Assembly (NCBI RefSeq): GCF_032842945.2
Contig: NZ_CP146606.1
Location: 1,802,501-1,866,500, forward strand
Source of the DNA: Roseovarius sp. W115
GTDB lineage: Bacteria > Pseudomonadota > Alphaproteobacteria > Rhodobacterales > Rhodobacteraceae
Direction of reading: 5' to 3'
Length of the DNA: 64,000 nucleotides
In this document: positions 17,065-25,314 of the stretch, piece by piece
How the letters are laid out: every line of letters starts with the position of its first letter
Numbering within the stretch: the first letter of the stretch is position 1
Program-made: the position numbers and the translations under genes
Notes under the pieces: model-generated
Told to the model about the DNA's origin: nothing
The model's database searches: none
What the model saw: the letters and a program-made list of their open reading frames with translations, nothing else

Positions 17065-19041
17065 TTGGCAAAGTCGTCAATGGCGGCGGAGGGGCTTCAG
17101 TCCATTCCGGCGCTTCTTCATCGGAATGCTACCCAGTTTGGGGCAAAACCGGCTTACCGCGAAAAAGAATACGGTATCTGGCAAACCTGGAGCTGGGCTG
17201 AGACCGAGAAAGAGATTGAAGCGCTTGCTCTGGGATTGCTGAACCTTGGCGTCAACGAGGGCGACTTCATTGCTATCGCGGGACGCAATCGGCCTTACTT
17301 TTATTGGTCTATGGTCGCAGCGCAATGCGTAGGTGCTGTGCCGGTTCCTGTATATCAGGACGCAGCCGCCGAAGAGATGGCCTATGTCCTGGATCATTGC
17401 GGGGCACGCTTTGCCATTGTTGAAGACCAGGAGCAGGTCGACAAGATCATCGAGATACAAGACCGCCTGCATCAATTCGAGCATATGATCTATGTCGACC
17501 CACGCGGTTTGCGAAAGTACGACCATCACAAACTTCATGAATTCAGCCATGTGCAGCAACAAGGTCGCGCTGCACGAGACGAGTTTTCGGGAGATTTGTC
17601 AGAAAGGCGCGCCAAACTTGATTACGACAGCACCTGCGTCATGCTGTACACGTCCGGGACGACGGGGAAACCCAAAGGTGTGGTGCTTTCAAACCGCAAC
17701 ATCATCGAGGCATCAAAATCCTCCTCTGAGTTCGACAAACTAACCGGCACCGAAGAGGTGCTGGCCTATCTGCCCATGGCGTGGGTTGGGGATTTCATTT
17801 TTTCCATCGGTCAGGCTTATTGGTGCGGGTTCTGCGTGAACTGCCCCGAAAGTACAGACACGATGCATGTTGACCTGCGAGAAATCGGACCGACCTACTA
17901 TTTTGCTCCACCGCGCGTTTTCGAGACACAGCTCACAAATGTGATGATCCGCATGGAAGATGCCGGGCGGTTCAAACGATGGCTTTTTGAAAAGTTCATG
18001 GACCATGCCCGCAAGGTAGGCCCGGCCATTCTCGATGGTGGATCGGTCAGCGGTTGGGATCGCCTAAAATACAAACTTGGGAATCTGATGATCTATGGCC
18101 CGCTGAAAGACACGCTTGGGTTCGGGCGTGTGCGTGTCGGATATACGGCTGGTGAAGCGATTGGTCCTGAGATTTTTGAGTTTTACCGTGCGCTGGGCAT
18201 TAATTTGAAACAGCTCTACGGCCAAACCGAGGCCAGCGTTTTCATCACTCTTCAACCTGATGGCGAAGTGCGCAACGACACGGTTGGCATTGCGGCACCG
18301 GGTGTCGAGCTGCGTATCGCGGACAACGGTGAGGTGTTCTATCGCAGCGCAGGCGTGTTTGAGGAATATTACAAAAACCCCGAAAGCACCGCGTCGACCA
18401 AGGATGCCGAGGGTTGGGTTGCGACAGGGGATGCCGGCTTTATCGACGAAAGCTCTGGGCACCTTCGAATTATCGACCGTGCTAAGGATGTGGGCAAAAT
18501 GGCCGACGGTCAGATGTTCGCTCCCAAATATGTTGAAAACAAACTGAAATTCTATCCCAACATTCTGGAGGCTGTGGTTTTTGGCAATCAAAGGGATGAA
18601 TGCACAGCGTTTATCAACATTGACTTGAACGCCGTGGGCAATTGGGCAGAGCGCAACAATATTGGGTACGCCTCCTATCAGGAACTGGCTGGTCATCCGC
18701 AGGTTCTTGAGACGATCAAGAGCCATGTCGAAGAGGTCAATCGGTCGCTCGCCGAAGACCCGATGCTGGCGCATTGTCAGGTGCATCGTTTCATCGTTTT
18801 GCACAAGGAACTGGATGCGGATGACGGTGAAATGACCCGCACGCGCAAGGTGCGCCGCGGCGTGATCTCGGAGAAATTCGAAGACCTTTTGGGTGCGCTT
18901 TATGACGGTTCGGACGACATTTTCACGACCACAGAGGTGACCTACGAGGATGGGCGGAAAGGCTCGATCAGCGCTACGCTGAGCATTGTTTCGGCAAGGG
19001 TCGAAGCCGTGAGTGCACCAGATAAAGTAGCAGCGGAATAG
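17065..19041 (+). CDS. Long-chain acyl-CoA synthetase (AMP-binding, FadD15-like)
   Basis: A 658-residue ANL-superfamily ligase. The phosphate loop YTSGTTGKPKG is near residue 197, GQTEAS (A5 region) near residue 387, and ATGDAGFIDE with RAKDVGKM in the C-terminal hinge region. The length and N-terminal layout fit long-chain acyl-CoA synthetases that activate a carboxylic acid with ATP and CoA. A TTG at 17065 is preferred as start: GGGAGG ends eight bases before it, whereas the in-frame ATG at 17080 is too far from that site. It heads an operon with a complete Liv-type ABC transporter, so the imported acid is probably converted to its CoA thioester on entry. Confidence 0.9.
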   Translation: MAKSSMAAEGLQSIPALLHRNATQFGAKPAYREKEYGIWQTWSWAETEKEIEALALGLLNLGVNEGDFIAIAGRNRPYFYWSMVAAQCVGAVPVPVYQDAAAEEMAYVLDHCGARFAIVEDQEQVDKIIEIQDRLHQFEHMIYVDPRGLRKYDHHKLHEFSHVQQQGRAARDEFSGDLSERRAKLDYDSTCVMLYTSGTTGKPKGVVLSNRNIIEASKSSSEFDKLTGTEEVLAYLPMAWVGDFIFSIGQAYWCGFCVNCPESTDTMHVDLREIGPTYYFAPPRVFETQLTNVMIRMEDAGRFKRWLFEKFMDHARKVGPAILDGGSVSGWDRLKYKLGNLMIYGPLKDTLGFGRVRVGYTAGEAIGPEIFEFYRALGINLKQLYGQTEASVFITLQPDGEVRNDTVGIAAPGVELRIADNGEVFYRSAGVFEEYYKNPESTASTKDAEGWVATGDAGFIDESSGHLRIIDRAKDVGKMADGQMFAPKYVENKLKFYPNILEAVVFGNQRDECTAFINIDLNAVGNWAERNNIGYASYQELAGHPQVLETIKSHVEEVNRSLAEDPMLAHCQVHRFIVLHKELDADDGEMTRTRKVRRGVISEKFEDLLGALYDGSDDIFTTTEVTYEDGRKGSISATLSIVSARVEAVSAPDKVAAE

Positions 19042-19053
19042 GATGGGTTGACG

Positions 19054-19872
19054 ATGCTTGACGCAACCGAAGGCTACACCACAGAAGACGGTCGCAAGAT
19101 TGGTGGGGTGGTGATGGAGATGAAGAATATCACGCTGCGCTTTGGCGGGGTGGTGGCGATCAAGGATATTTCTTTTGATATTCGCGAAGGCGAAATTCGC
19201 GCCATCATCGGGCCGAACGGTGCTGGGAAGTCCTCAATGCTCAATGTCATCTCGGGGTTTTACAATCCGCAGGAAGGCGAGGTCTGGTATCAGGGGCAAA
19301 AGCGCCCGCCGATGAAGCCCTTTGAAGTGGCGCAGCAGGGCATCGCCCGCACGTTTCAGAACATTGCGTTGTTTGAAGGTATGACTGTGCTGGACAACGT
19401 TATGACGGGCCGTATCCGTCAGATGAAGTCCGGACTGTTTGCGCAGGCATTCTGGAAGGGAAAGGCCGAGCAGGAAGAGACGGAAAATCGTGAATTTGTC
19501 GAGAAAATCATCGATTTTCTAGAAATTCAGCATATCCGCAAAACTCCTGTTGGGCGGCTTCCATATGGTCTCAAGAAACGCGTGGAACTGGCTCGTGCGC
19601 TCGCGGCTGAGCCATCCATTTTGCTTCTGGATGAACCCATGGCGGGCATGAATGTCGAAGAGAAGGAAGACATGTCTCGGTTCGTGCTGGATGTGAATGA
19701 TGAGTTTGGAACAACCATTGTTCTGATCGAGCATGACATGGGCGTTGTTATGGACCTGTCTGACCGGGTTGTGGTCATGGATTACGGCAAAAAAATTGGC
19801 GACGGCACACCCGATGAGGTGCGTAGTAACCAGGCGGTGATTGATGCCTATCTGGGGGTCGCGCATGACTGA
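19054..19872 (+). CDS. livG: Branched-chain amino acid-type ABC transporter ATP-binding protein (LivG)
   Basis: A 272-residue ATPase with Walker A GPNGAGKSS near residue 49, the signature region in PYGLKKRVELARAL, Walker B LLLDEPMAGMN and the switch His in LIEHDMGVVMDL. The C-terminal DEVRSNQAVIDAYLG is the LivG tail. The ATG at 19054 is chosen; a TTG two codons earlier (19048) is possible. The gene lies twelve bases after the ligase gene. It powers uptake with LivF through LivH and LivM. A nearby ligase rather than amino acid genes suggests an aromatic, fatty or other carboxylic acid as substrate. The next gene starts inside its last codons. Confidence 0.92.
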   Translation: MLDATEGYTTEDGRKIGGVVMEMKNITLRFGGVVAIKDISFDIREGEIRAIIGPNGAGKSSMLNVISGFYNPQEGEVWYQGQKRPPMKPFEVAQQGIARTFQNIALFEGMTVLDNVMTGRIRQMKSGLFAQAFWKGKAEQEETENREFVEKIIDFLEIQHIRKTPVGRLPYGLKKRVELARALAAEPSILLLDEPMAGMNVEEKEDMSRFVLDVNDEFGTTIVLIEHDMGVVMDLSDRVVVMDYGKKIGDGTPDEVRSNQAVIDAYLGVAHD

Positions 19873-20350
19873 TTTGGCACGTCGGTATCACGTCGGTATC
19901 ACGTCGGTATTGCGTCGGTGCGCGCTGGCCTTTTCCTGTGCTTTTCCCGTGGCTGCCCAGGCCGATGCCTGGGATGAGTTCGTAGACCGCTGTTTGGACC
20001 CTTACGAACACCTCGCCTTTGAAATCGTGACAGGGCTTGAACCGCAACCTATTGACCAGATGCACGAGGCGCGTCGCGTCTACGGGCCTACGGATGGTGG
20101 ATATCTTCTGGTGCTGGACGCGGCCCCCTCACTCGGCGAGCGTGCGTGCGCGGTTGAATTTGCCGGCAAGGAAGAGTCCCAAGCGGCTCATGACTGGATG
20201 GTGGAACAGCTTGCTTCGGGGAGATACGCGCCCGGCGAAGACGGTTGGCTTGTCAGTCAGGACTGGATTGAACCGCGCCTGATGGTGCGGACAGAAACGG
20301 GCGCGGCCCGAACGTACTATGCCGTGGTGGAGACTGACCTTGAAAGCTGA
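19865..20350 (+). CDS. Hypothetical secreted protein with N-terminus formed by a dispersed repeat
   Basis: A 161-residue protein I cannot assign to a family. Residues 6-18 (RYHVGITSVLRRC) are encoded by the 11-base tandem repeat described at 19879-19921. They are followed by a hydrophobic stretch ALAFSCAFPVAAQA that resembles a signal peptide with cleavage near residue 32, then a mature part beginning DAWDEFVDRC. The two cysteines near residues 41 and 83 could form a disulfide in the periplasm. The ATG at 19865 overlaps the livG stop by eight bases. Its place inside the liv operon suggests a periplasmic accessory role, but nothing in the sequence shows a function. The original start may have been altered by repeat insertion. 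Confidence 0.65.
   Translation: MTDLARRYHVGITSVLRRCALAFSCAFPVAAQADAWDEFVDRCLDPYEHLAFEIVTGLEPQPIDQMHEARRVYGPTDGGYLLVLDAAPSLGERACAVEFAGKEESQAAHDWMVEQLASGRYAPGEDGWLVSQDWIEPRLMVRTETGAARTYYAVVETDLES
19879..19921 (+). repeat. Dispersed repeat, copy A: tandem 11-base units
   Basis: Units of GTCGGTATCAC occur in tandem (two exact copies, then GTCGGTATTGC and a partial GTCGGTGC). The same 43 bases occur inverted at 57242-57284 with two mismatches. This copy lies within the first codons of the gene at 19865-20350. Confidence 0.85.
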
Positions 20351-20379
20351 GATCAAAACAAGACCGGAGATAATGACCC

Positions 20380-21369
20380 ATGCCTGATCAGCTCATCTTC
20401 GGAATGGAAGTTTTCCTTAACGGGTTAATGGCGGGGGTACTCTATGCTCTTGTCGCTCTTGGATTTGTCCTCATCTACAAAGCGTCGGGCATATTCAACT
20501 ACGCTCAGGGGATCATGGCGCTGTTTGCGGCCATGACGTTGGTTGGAATTATGGAAGGCTTGGTGCCTTTTGCACATCTGATCAACACCATCTTTGGAAC
20601 CAACATTCATCACTTCGGCTGGCACGTTCCGGCCCTTGCTGCGATTTTGCTCACTGTTCTGGTCATGGTCGGGTTTGCCTGGGTGGTCAACGTCGTGATC
20701 TTCAAGCACCTGGTGAACCAGGAACCCATCATTTTGTTCATGGCGACGATCGGTCTGGCTTATTTTATGGACGGGTTTGCGCTCATCATGTGGTTCTCTG
20801 ACATTAAGGCGCTGGATGTCGGGCTTCCGCAAGGGATCAATGCCGCGATTGACGAAGCGACGTTCCAAATCTTCGACTACGGGTTTTTTATCGACAACCT
20901 CGATATCGTTGCGACGTTGGTCGCTGCGGTTCTCGTGTTCTCACTGATCGTATTTGCACAGCGCTCCAAGCAAGGTCGGGCCATGCGCGCGGTGGCTGAT
21001 GACCATCAGGCGGCGCTTTCGGTTGGGATCAGCCTGAACTTCATCTGGGTGATGGTCTGGTCGCTGGCGGGGTTTGTCGCGCTGGTCGCCGGAATGATGT
21101 GGGGCACAAAGTCGGGCGTACAATTTTCGTTGTCACTGATTGCCTTGAAGGCTCTTCCGGTTTTGATGCTGGGAGGGTTCACATCGATACCGGGTGCAAT
21201 CGTCGGCGGATTGATCATTGGTGTGGGTGAGCAACTTTTCGAATTTGCGATTGGCCAGCCATATCTGGGCGGTGCAACACAGAATTGGTTTGCCTATGTC
21301 TTGGCGCTTATCTTTCTGTGTTTCCGACCCCAGGGCCTTTTTGGCGAAAAGATCATCGAGAGGGTGTGA
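20380..21369 (+). CDS. livH: Branched-chain amino acid-type ABC transporter permease (LivH)
   Basis: A 329-residue membrane protein with about eight hydrophobic segments and the LivH features NGLMAGVLYALVALGF near the N-terminus and DDHQAALSVGI with the following hydrophobic segment near residues 205-225 (the EAA-like loop contacting the ATPase). It ends in the common tail FRPQGLFGEK. Together with LivM it forms the inner-membrane channel. It starts 29 bases after the small secreted protein gene. The length is slightly above the E. coli LivH, which fits the family seen in acyl-CoA-ligase-linked clusters. Confidence 0.92.
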   Translation: MPDQLIFGMEVFLNGLMAGVLYALVALGFVLIYKASGIFNYAQGIMALFAAMTLVGIMEGLVPFAHLINTIFGTNIHHFGWHVPALAAILLTVLVMVGFAWVVNVVIFKHLVNQEPIILFMATIGLAYFMDGFALIMWFSDIKALDVGLPQGINAAIDEATFQIFDYGFFIDNLDIVATLVAAVLVFSLIVFAQRSKQGRAMRAVADDHQAALSVGISLNFIWVMVWSLAGFVALVAGMMWGTKSGVQFSLSLIALKALPVLMLGGFTSIPGAIVGGLIIGVGEQLFEFAIGQPYLGGATQNWFAYVLALIFLCFRPQGLFGEKIIERV

Positions 21370-21371
21370 TC

Positions 21372-21629
21372 ATGCAAAAAGTCATTGCCATAGCAAATGT
21401 GATCGCCTGGTCAGGGTTTTGGGCCTTTGGGTATCTCGCTTTTACTGCCGGCGTGGACAATACCGGCCAGATGGTCACCGCCGCAGTTCTTGCTGCAATG
21501 GGCGGGGGAGTTGGGATGCTTGCCTATTTCTGGCTCATTCGCCATTCGGAAAACGTGGGCTATGCACGGGTGCCCAATCGCGCGGTCAAACGCGAACACG
21601 ATGACCTGACTGAGGAGGGCATCTCATGA
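21372..21629 (+). CDS. Small two-segment membrane protein of unknown function
   Basis: An 85-residue protein starting at the ATG at 21372, two bases after the livH stop. Two hydrophobic segments (about 4-25 and 33-55) are followed by a charged tail (RVPNRAVKREHDDLTEEG). It overlaps the livM start by four bases (ATGA), so it is embedded in the transporter operon and probably translated. I do not recognise the family. Its position between the two permease genes suggests a small accessory subunit or an assembly factor, which is inference only. Confidence 0.7.
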   Translation: MQKVIAIANVIAWSGFWAFGYLAFTAGVDNTGQMVTAAVLAAMGGGVGMLAYFWLIRHSENVGYARVPNRAVKREHDDLTEEGIS

Positions 21630-22702
21630 TTTACCGTGAGTCCGGTGACTTTTCGACAACCTATAGTCAAGATAGTCAGACCTTTCCGATCAAATTTGAC
21701 CGCTACCGGTACTACGTGCTTTTGGTCCTGGCCTTTGCGGTCGTGCCCTTTGTGATCAATGACTACTGGGTAAATGCCGTCTTCCTGCCTTTCCTGATTT
21801 ATTCGATTGCGGCCATCGGGCTGAATATTCTGGTGGGGTATTGTGGCCAGGTCAGTCTTGGCACAGGCGGGTTTATGGCTGTGGGGGCCTATGCCTGTTA
21901 CAAGCTGATGACGGCCTTTCCGGATGTGAATATCTTTTTCCACATCATTCTGTCGGGCGGGATCACGGCCTTTGTCTGCGTGTTGTTCGGGTTGCCGAGC
22001 TTACGGATCAAAGGATTTTACCTGGCGGTTGCCACCTTGGCTGCACAGTTCTTTCTGGTCTGGATGTTCAACCGGATTGGCTGGTTCTACAATTACTCGG
22101 CCTCAGGACAGATCAATGCACCGGAGCGAACAGTTTTTGGGGTGCCGGTGACGGGAGCCGAAACCGCGCCTTGGGCGGCGTATTTGTTCTGTTTGGTGTT
22201 CACCGTGGTTTGCGCACTCGTTGCTCGGAACATGACGCGGGGCATGCAAGGGCGGCAATGGATGGCCATTCGTGACATGGACATCGCCGCCGAAATCATT
22301 GGTGTGAACCCGCTCAGAGCCAAATTGTCGGCCTTTGCAGTGTCCGGGTTTTTTGTCGGTCTGTCCGGTGCCTTGTTTTTCGCGGTCTACCTTGGCGCCG
22401 TGGAAGTGGGCGAGGTGTTTGGCATCAGCAAATCGTTCCTTGTCCTCTTTATGGTGATCATCGGTGGGCTGGGGTCGATCTTTGGCAGTTTTGCCGGAGC
22501 GGCTTTCCTTGTGCTGTTGCCTGTCTTTTTGAAGAACGTTCTGGTCGGCGGCCTGGGGTGGCCCACCGATTTGGTCGAGCACATGCAATTCATGATCGTC
22601 GGGGCGATGATCATTATCTTCCTGATCCTCGAGCCGCATGGGCTGGCGCAGCTTTGGCGCGTGGCGAAAGAGAAACTGAGACTATGGCCTTTCCCGCATT
22701 AG
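21626..22702 (+). CDS. livM: Branched-chain amino acid-type ABC transporter permease (LivM)
   Basis: A 358-residue permease with a 25-residue hydrophilic start and about nine hydrophobic segments. Family motifs include LNILVGYCGQVSLGTGGFMAVGAYA near residue 60, LPSLRIKGFYLAVATLA near residue 120, and MAIRDMDIAAEIIGVNPLRAKL near residue 210, the cytoplasmic loop that meets the ATPase. It is the partner of LivH. It starts inside the end of the small membrane protein gene. A hairpin follows its stop, before the binding-protein gene. Confidence 0.92.
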   Translation: MIYRESGDFSTTYSQDSQTFPIKFDRYRYYVLLVLAFAVVPFVINDYWVNAVFLPFLIYSIAAIGLNILVGYCGQVSLGTGGFMAVGAYACYKLMTAFPDVNIFFHIILSGGITAFVCVLFGLPSLRIKGFYLAVATLAAQFFLVWMFNRIGWFYNYSASGQINAPERTVFGVPVTGAETAPWAAYLFCLVFTVVCALVARNMTRGMQGRQWMAIRDMDIAAEIIGVNPLRAKLSAFAVSGFFVGLSGALFFAVYLGAVEVGEVFGISKSFLVLFMVIIGGLGSIFGSFAGAAFLVLLPVFLKNVLVGGLGWPTDLVEHMQFMIVGAMIIIFLILEPHGLAQLWRVAKEKLRLWPFPH

Positions 22703-22712
22703 GGCAGGGCCT

Positions 22713-22732
22713 GTGCGGGGCTTTACCCGCAC
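22713..22732 (+). terminator. Hairpin between livM and livK
   Basis: A perfect seven-pair stem GTGCGGG/CCCGCAC with a six-base loop lies ten bases after livM. There is no T run after it, so it is more likely an RNA-stabilising or attenuating hairpin than a full terminator. Confidence 0.4.
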
Positions 22733-22797
22733 TAAGAGTTGGGCGCGTGAGTGCTCATGAAAAAGACATCGGATAAACCAAGGGAGGATATAAACCG

Positions 22798-24078
22798 ATG
22801 AAACAGAAACTACTGACCGCGATTGCGGCGACCATGATGGCGGCAAGCCCGGCGCTTGCCGATCTTGTCATCGTCGACACGAGCTATCGTACCGGGCCTT
22901 ACGCTGCGAACGGCATTCCGTTCTCGGATGGGTATCAGGACTACTTCACGCTTCTCAATGAACGCGATGGTGGCATTGGTGGCGAGGCTGTGCGTGTTGT
23001 GGAATGCGAAACAGGCTACAACACAGAGAAAGGTGTTGAATGCTATGAGGCAACCAAGGGTGAAGGCGCGCTGGTGTACCAGCCTCTTTCAACCGGCATC
23101 ACCTATCAGCTAATCCCCAAAGCGACGGCTGATGGCATCCCGCTTCACACCATGGGCTATGGACGGACGTCGGCTAAGAACGGCGAAGTCTTCAAGTATG
23201 TCTTCAACTATCCTGCGAATTACTGGGATGGCGCGTCGCTGGCGATCACGCATCTGGTTGAGCAAAACGGTGGAAGCTTGGACGGCAAGAAAGTTGCGTT
23301 GGTCTACCACAACTCCGCCTATGGCAAGGAGCCGATCCGGACGTTGGAAGGTCTGGCCGAAAAGCATGGCTATGAGTTGATGCTGTTGCCGGTCGATCAC
23401 CCCGGGCAGGAGCAGAAGTCGCAATGGCTGCAAGTGCGTCAGCAAAAGCCTGACTATGTGCTGATGTGGGGCTGGGGCGTTATGAACCAGGTGGCCATTC
23501 AAGAAGCGGTCAACATCCGTTTCCCAATGGAGAATTTCATTGGTATCTGGTGGTCCGGCTCTGAGAATGACGTGAAAGCGGCTGGTGAAAAGGCCAACGG
23601 CTACAAGGCCCTGACCTTCCACAATCTGGGCTCCGACTATCCGATTTATGCGGATATCCAGAAGTATGTCGTAGATGCAGGTAACGCTGCCGGTGCAGGA
23701 GATCAGGTTGGCACGGTGCTTTACAACCGGGGTATGTATGCTGCGATGTTGGCTGCTGAGGCGATCAAAACAGCACAAGAAATGCACGGCACAGCCGACA
23801 TCACAAGCCAGCAGATGCGCGATGGCATGGAGAATCTGGAAATCACCGAAGCCAAGATGGCGGGTCTGGGCCTGCCGAACTTTGGTCCGGAATTCAAGGT
23901 CAGTTGTCAGAACCACGGTGGCAACGGCTTTGGTGCCGTGTCGCAGTGGGACGCAGCTGCGGGTGAGTTCAAGCTGATCACTGAGTACTACCAGTCTGAT
24001 CAGGATGTGATTCAGCCTCTTGTGGCCGAGGACTCTGCGGCGTTTGCTGCTGAGAACGGCATCGAAGCGGGCTGCTGA
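22798..24078 (+). CDS. livK: Liv-type ABC transporter substrate-binding protein
   Basis: A 426-residue periplasmic binding protein (Peripla_BP_6 type). A signal peptide with a clear c-region ends at ALA near residue 21. The mature protein begins DLVIVDTSYRTGPYAANG, then GGIGGEAVRVVECETGYN, the two-lobe type I fold of branched-chain amino acid and aromatic acid receptors. It should bind the substrate handed to LivHMGF. The gene has its own strong ribosome site (AGGGAGG) and is set off by hairpins on both sides, which would let it be expressed at a higher level than the permease. The ligand is unknown; two ligase genes in the cluster argue for a carboxylic acid. Confidence 0.9.
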   Translation: MKQKLLTAIAATMMAASPALADLVIVDTSYRTGPYAANGIPFSDGYQDYFTLLNERDGGIGGEAVRVVECETGYNTEKGVECYEATKGEGALVYQPLSTGITYQLIPKATADGIPLHTMGYGRTSAKNGEVFKYVFNYPANYWDGASLAITHLVEQNGGSLDGKKVALVYHNSAYGKEPIRTLEGLAEKHGYELMLLPVDHPGQEQKSQWLQVRQQKPDYVLMWGWGVMNQVAIQEAVNIRFPMENFIGIWWSGSENDVKAAGEKANGYKALTFHNLGSDYPIYADIQKYVVDAGNAAGAGDQVGTVLYNRGMYAAMLAAEAIKTAQEMHGTADITSQQMRDGMENLEITEAKMAGLGLPNFGPEFKVSCQNHGGNGFGAVSQWDAAAGEFKLITEYYQSDQDVIQPLVAEDSAAFAAENGIEAGC

Positions 24079-24091
24079 TGTGATCTTTCTT

Positions 24092-24118
24092 CCGGCCGCG
24101 GCGTTGCGTGGCGGCCGG
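24092..24118 (+). terminator. GC-rich hairpin after the binding-protein gene
   Basis: CCGGCCGC pairs perfectly with GCGGCCGG around an eleven-base loop, fourteen bases after the stop. A T-rich stretch follows only after about twelve bases, so termination may be partial, allowing read-through into livF. Confidence 0.5.
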
Positions 24119-24185
24119 GAGAATTTGGGTATTTTTGACAAGAAAGAAGCAGAGGCGCAGAGCCCTTTGCAGGAGATGACGGCCC

Positions 24186-25010
24186 ATGCTGGACGCGGTG
24201 AAGACGCAAGAAACGCTTTTGGAAGTCAACAATATCGAGGTGATCTACAACCACGTGATCCTCGTTTTGAAGGGTGTGAGCCTGAATGTGCCAAAGGGCG
24301 GGATTACGGCCCTTTTGGGCGGTAACGGTGCGGGCAAGACAACCACGCTCAAGGCTATTTCCAATTTGTTGAAATCCGAGCGTGGGGAGGTGACCAAGGG
24401 GACGATCACCTATCGCGGTGAGCGCGTGCAGGATCTTTTGCCATCTGATCTTGTGAAGATGGGTGTCATTCAGGTCATGGAAGGGCGACATTGCTTTGAG
24501 CATTTGACGGTGGAAGAAAACCTTCTGACCGGGGCCTATACACGCGGCTCAAGTCGGGGCGAGATCGATGCTGATCTGGAGAAGGTCTATACGTATTTCC
24601 CGCGTCTGAAAGAGCGACGTAAAAGCCAGGCGGGCTATACGTCCGGCGGGGAACAGCAGATGTGCGCCATTGGACGCGCGTTGATGTCGCGGCCCGAGAC
24701 GATCCTTTTGGATGAACCCAGCATGGGGCTTGCGCCGCAGCTGGTGGAAGAGATTTTCAACATTGTGAAGTCGCTCAATGAGAAGGAGGGCGCGACGTTC
24801 CTTCTGGCCGAGCAGAACACAAACGTGGCGCTGCGCTTTGCGCAATATGGCTACATTCTTGAGAGTGGCCGTGTGGTTATGGACGGTCCCGCCAAGGAGC
24901 TACGGGAGAACCCGGATGTGAAGGAGTTCTACCTTGGTATGTCGGATGAGGGGCGCAAGTCGTTCCGCGATGTGCGCAGCTATCGACGCCGTAAGAGATG
25001 GCTGAGCTAA
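24186..25010 (+). CDS. livF: Branched-chain amino acid-type ABC transporter ATP-binding protein (LivF)
   Basis: A 274-residue ATPase with Walker A GGNGAGKTT near residue 45, signature SGGEQQMCAIGRAL near residue 155, Walker B ILLDEPSMGLAP and a switch Gln (LLAEQN) in place of His, as is usual in LivF. The tail (FYLGMSDEGRKSFRDVRSYRRRKRW) is basic and longer than in E. coli LivF. It completes the transporter begun at 19054. Its stop shares one base with the ATG of the next small gene. Confidence 0.92.
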   Translation: MLDAVKTQETLLEVNNIEVIYNHVILVLKGVSLNVPKGGITALLGGNGAGKTTTLKAISNLLKSERGEVTKGTITYRGERVQDLLPSDLVKMGVIQVMEGRHCFEHLTVEENLLTGAYTRGSSRGEIDADLEKVYTYFPRLKERRKSQAGYTSGGEQQMCAIGRALMSRPETILLDEPSMGLAPQLVEEIFNIVKSLNEKEGATFLLAEQNTNVALRFAQYGYILESGRVVMDGPAKELRENPDVKEFYLGMSDEGRKSFRDVRSYRRRKRWLS

Positions 25011-25312
25011 TGTCAGAGGCGCGTGTTGCCTGTAGAACTCCGGCGGAAGGCCGGGATGGCGTGACGAATATTCCAACATGGAAGTTCGAAATATTGCGTA
25101 GTGCGATTTTGGATGTTCTGCGTGAGGGCGAAATAGCCTTCAAGGACCTTAAGAATTTGGCTGGTGCGAAGTTGAACAAAGATGAGCTTGAGCGTCTTGG
25201 ATCGCTCGGCTGGCATGTGACGACGGTTAAGCTGGAGCTAGAAGTGCGCGGCGAAGTGGAACGCGTGCCGGATCGGATGCCACAAGTCATCCGGTTGGGC
25301 AGGGCTGCGTGA
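25010..25312 (+). CDS. Hypothetical 100-residue protein coupled to livF
   Basis: This 100-residue protein starts at the ATG overlapping the livF stop (TAATG at 25008-25012); an ATG at 24998 is also possible. It has no signal peptide or membrane segment. The pattern TPAEGRDGVTNIPTWKFEILRSAILDVL and the end LGSLGWHVTTVKLELEVRGEVERVP resemble a winged-helix-like fold with a conserved GWHxTTVKLxLEVRGEI motif that I recall from small uncharacterised proteins. It might bind nucleic acid, but I cannot name a function. It converges with the gene on the other strand ending at 25315. Confidence 0.7.
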   Translation: MSEARVACRTPAEGRDGVTNIPTWKFEILRSAILDVLREGEIAFKDLKNLAGAKLNKDELERLGSLGWHVTTVKLELEVRGEVERVPDRMPQVIRLGRAA

Positions 25313-25314
25313 TG

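Noticed and set aside
19879..19921. Possible CRISPR repeat
   Set aside because: The 11-base units are contiguous without spacers and no cas genes are present.
23110..24141. A 343-codon leftward open frame opposite the Liv binding-protein gene
   Set aside because: It mirrors a gene with a signal peptide and family motifs and has unlikely composition.
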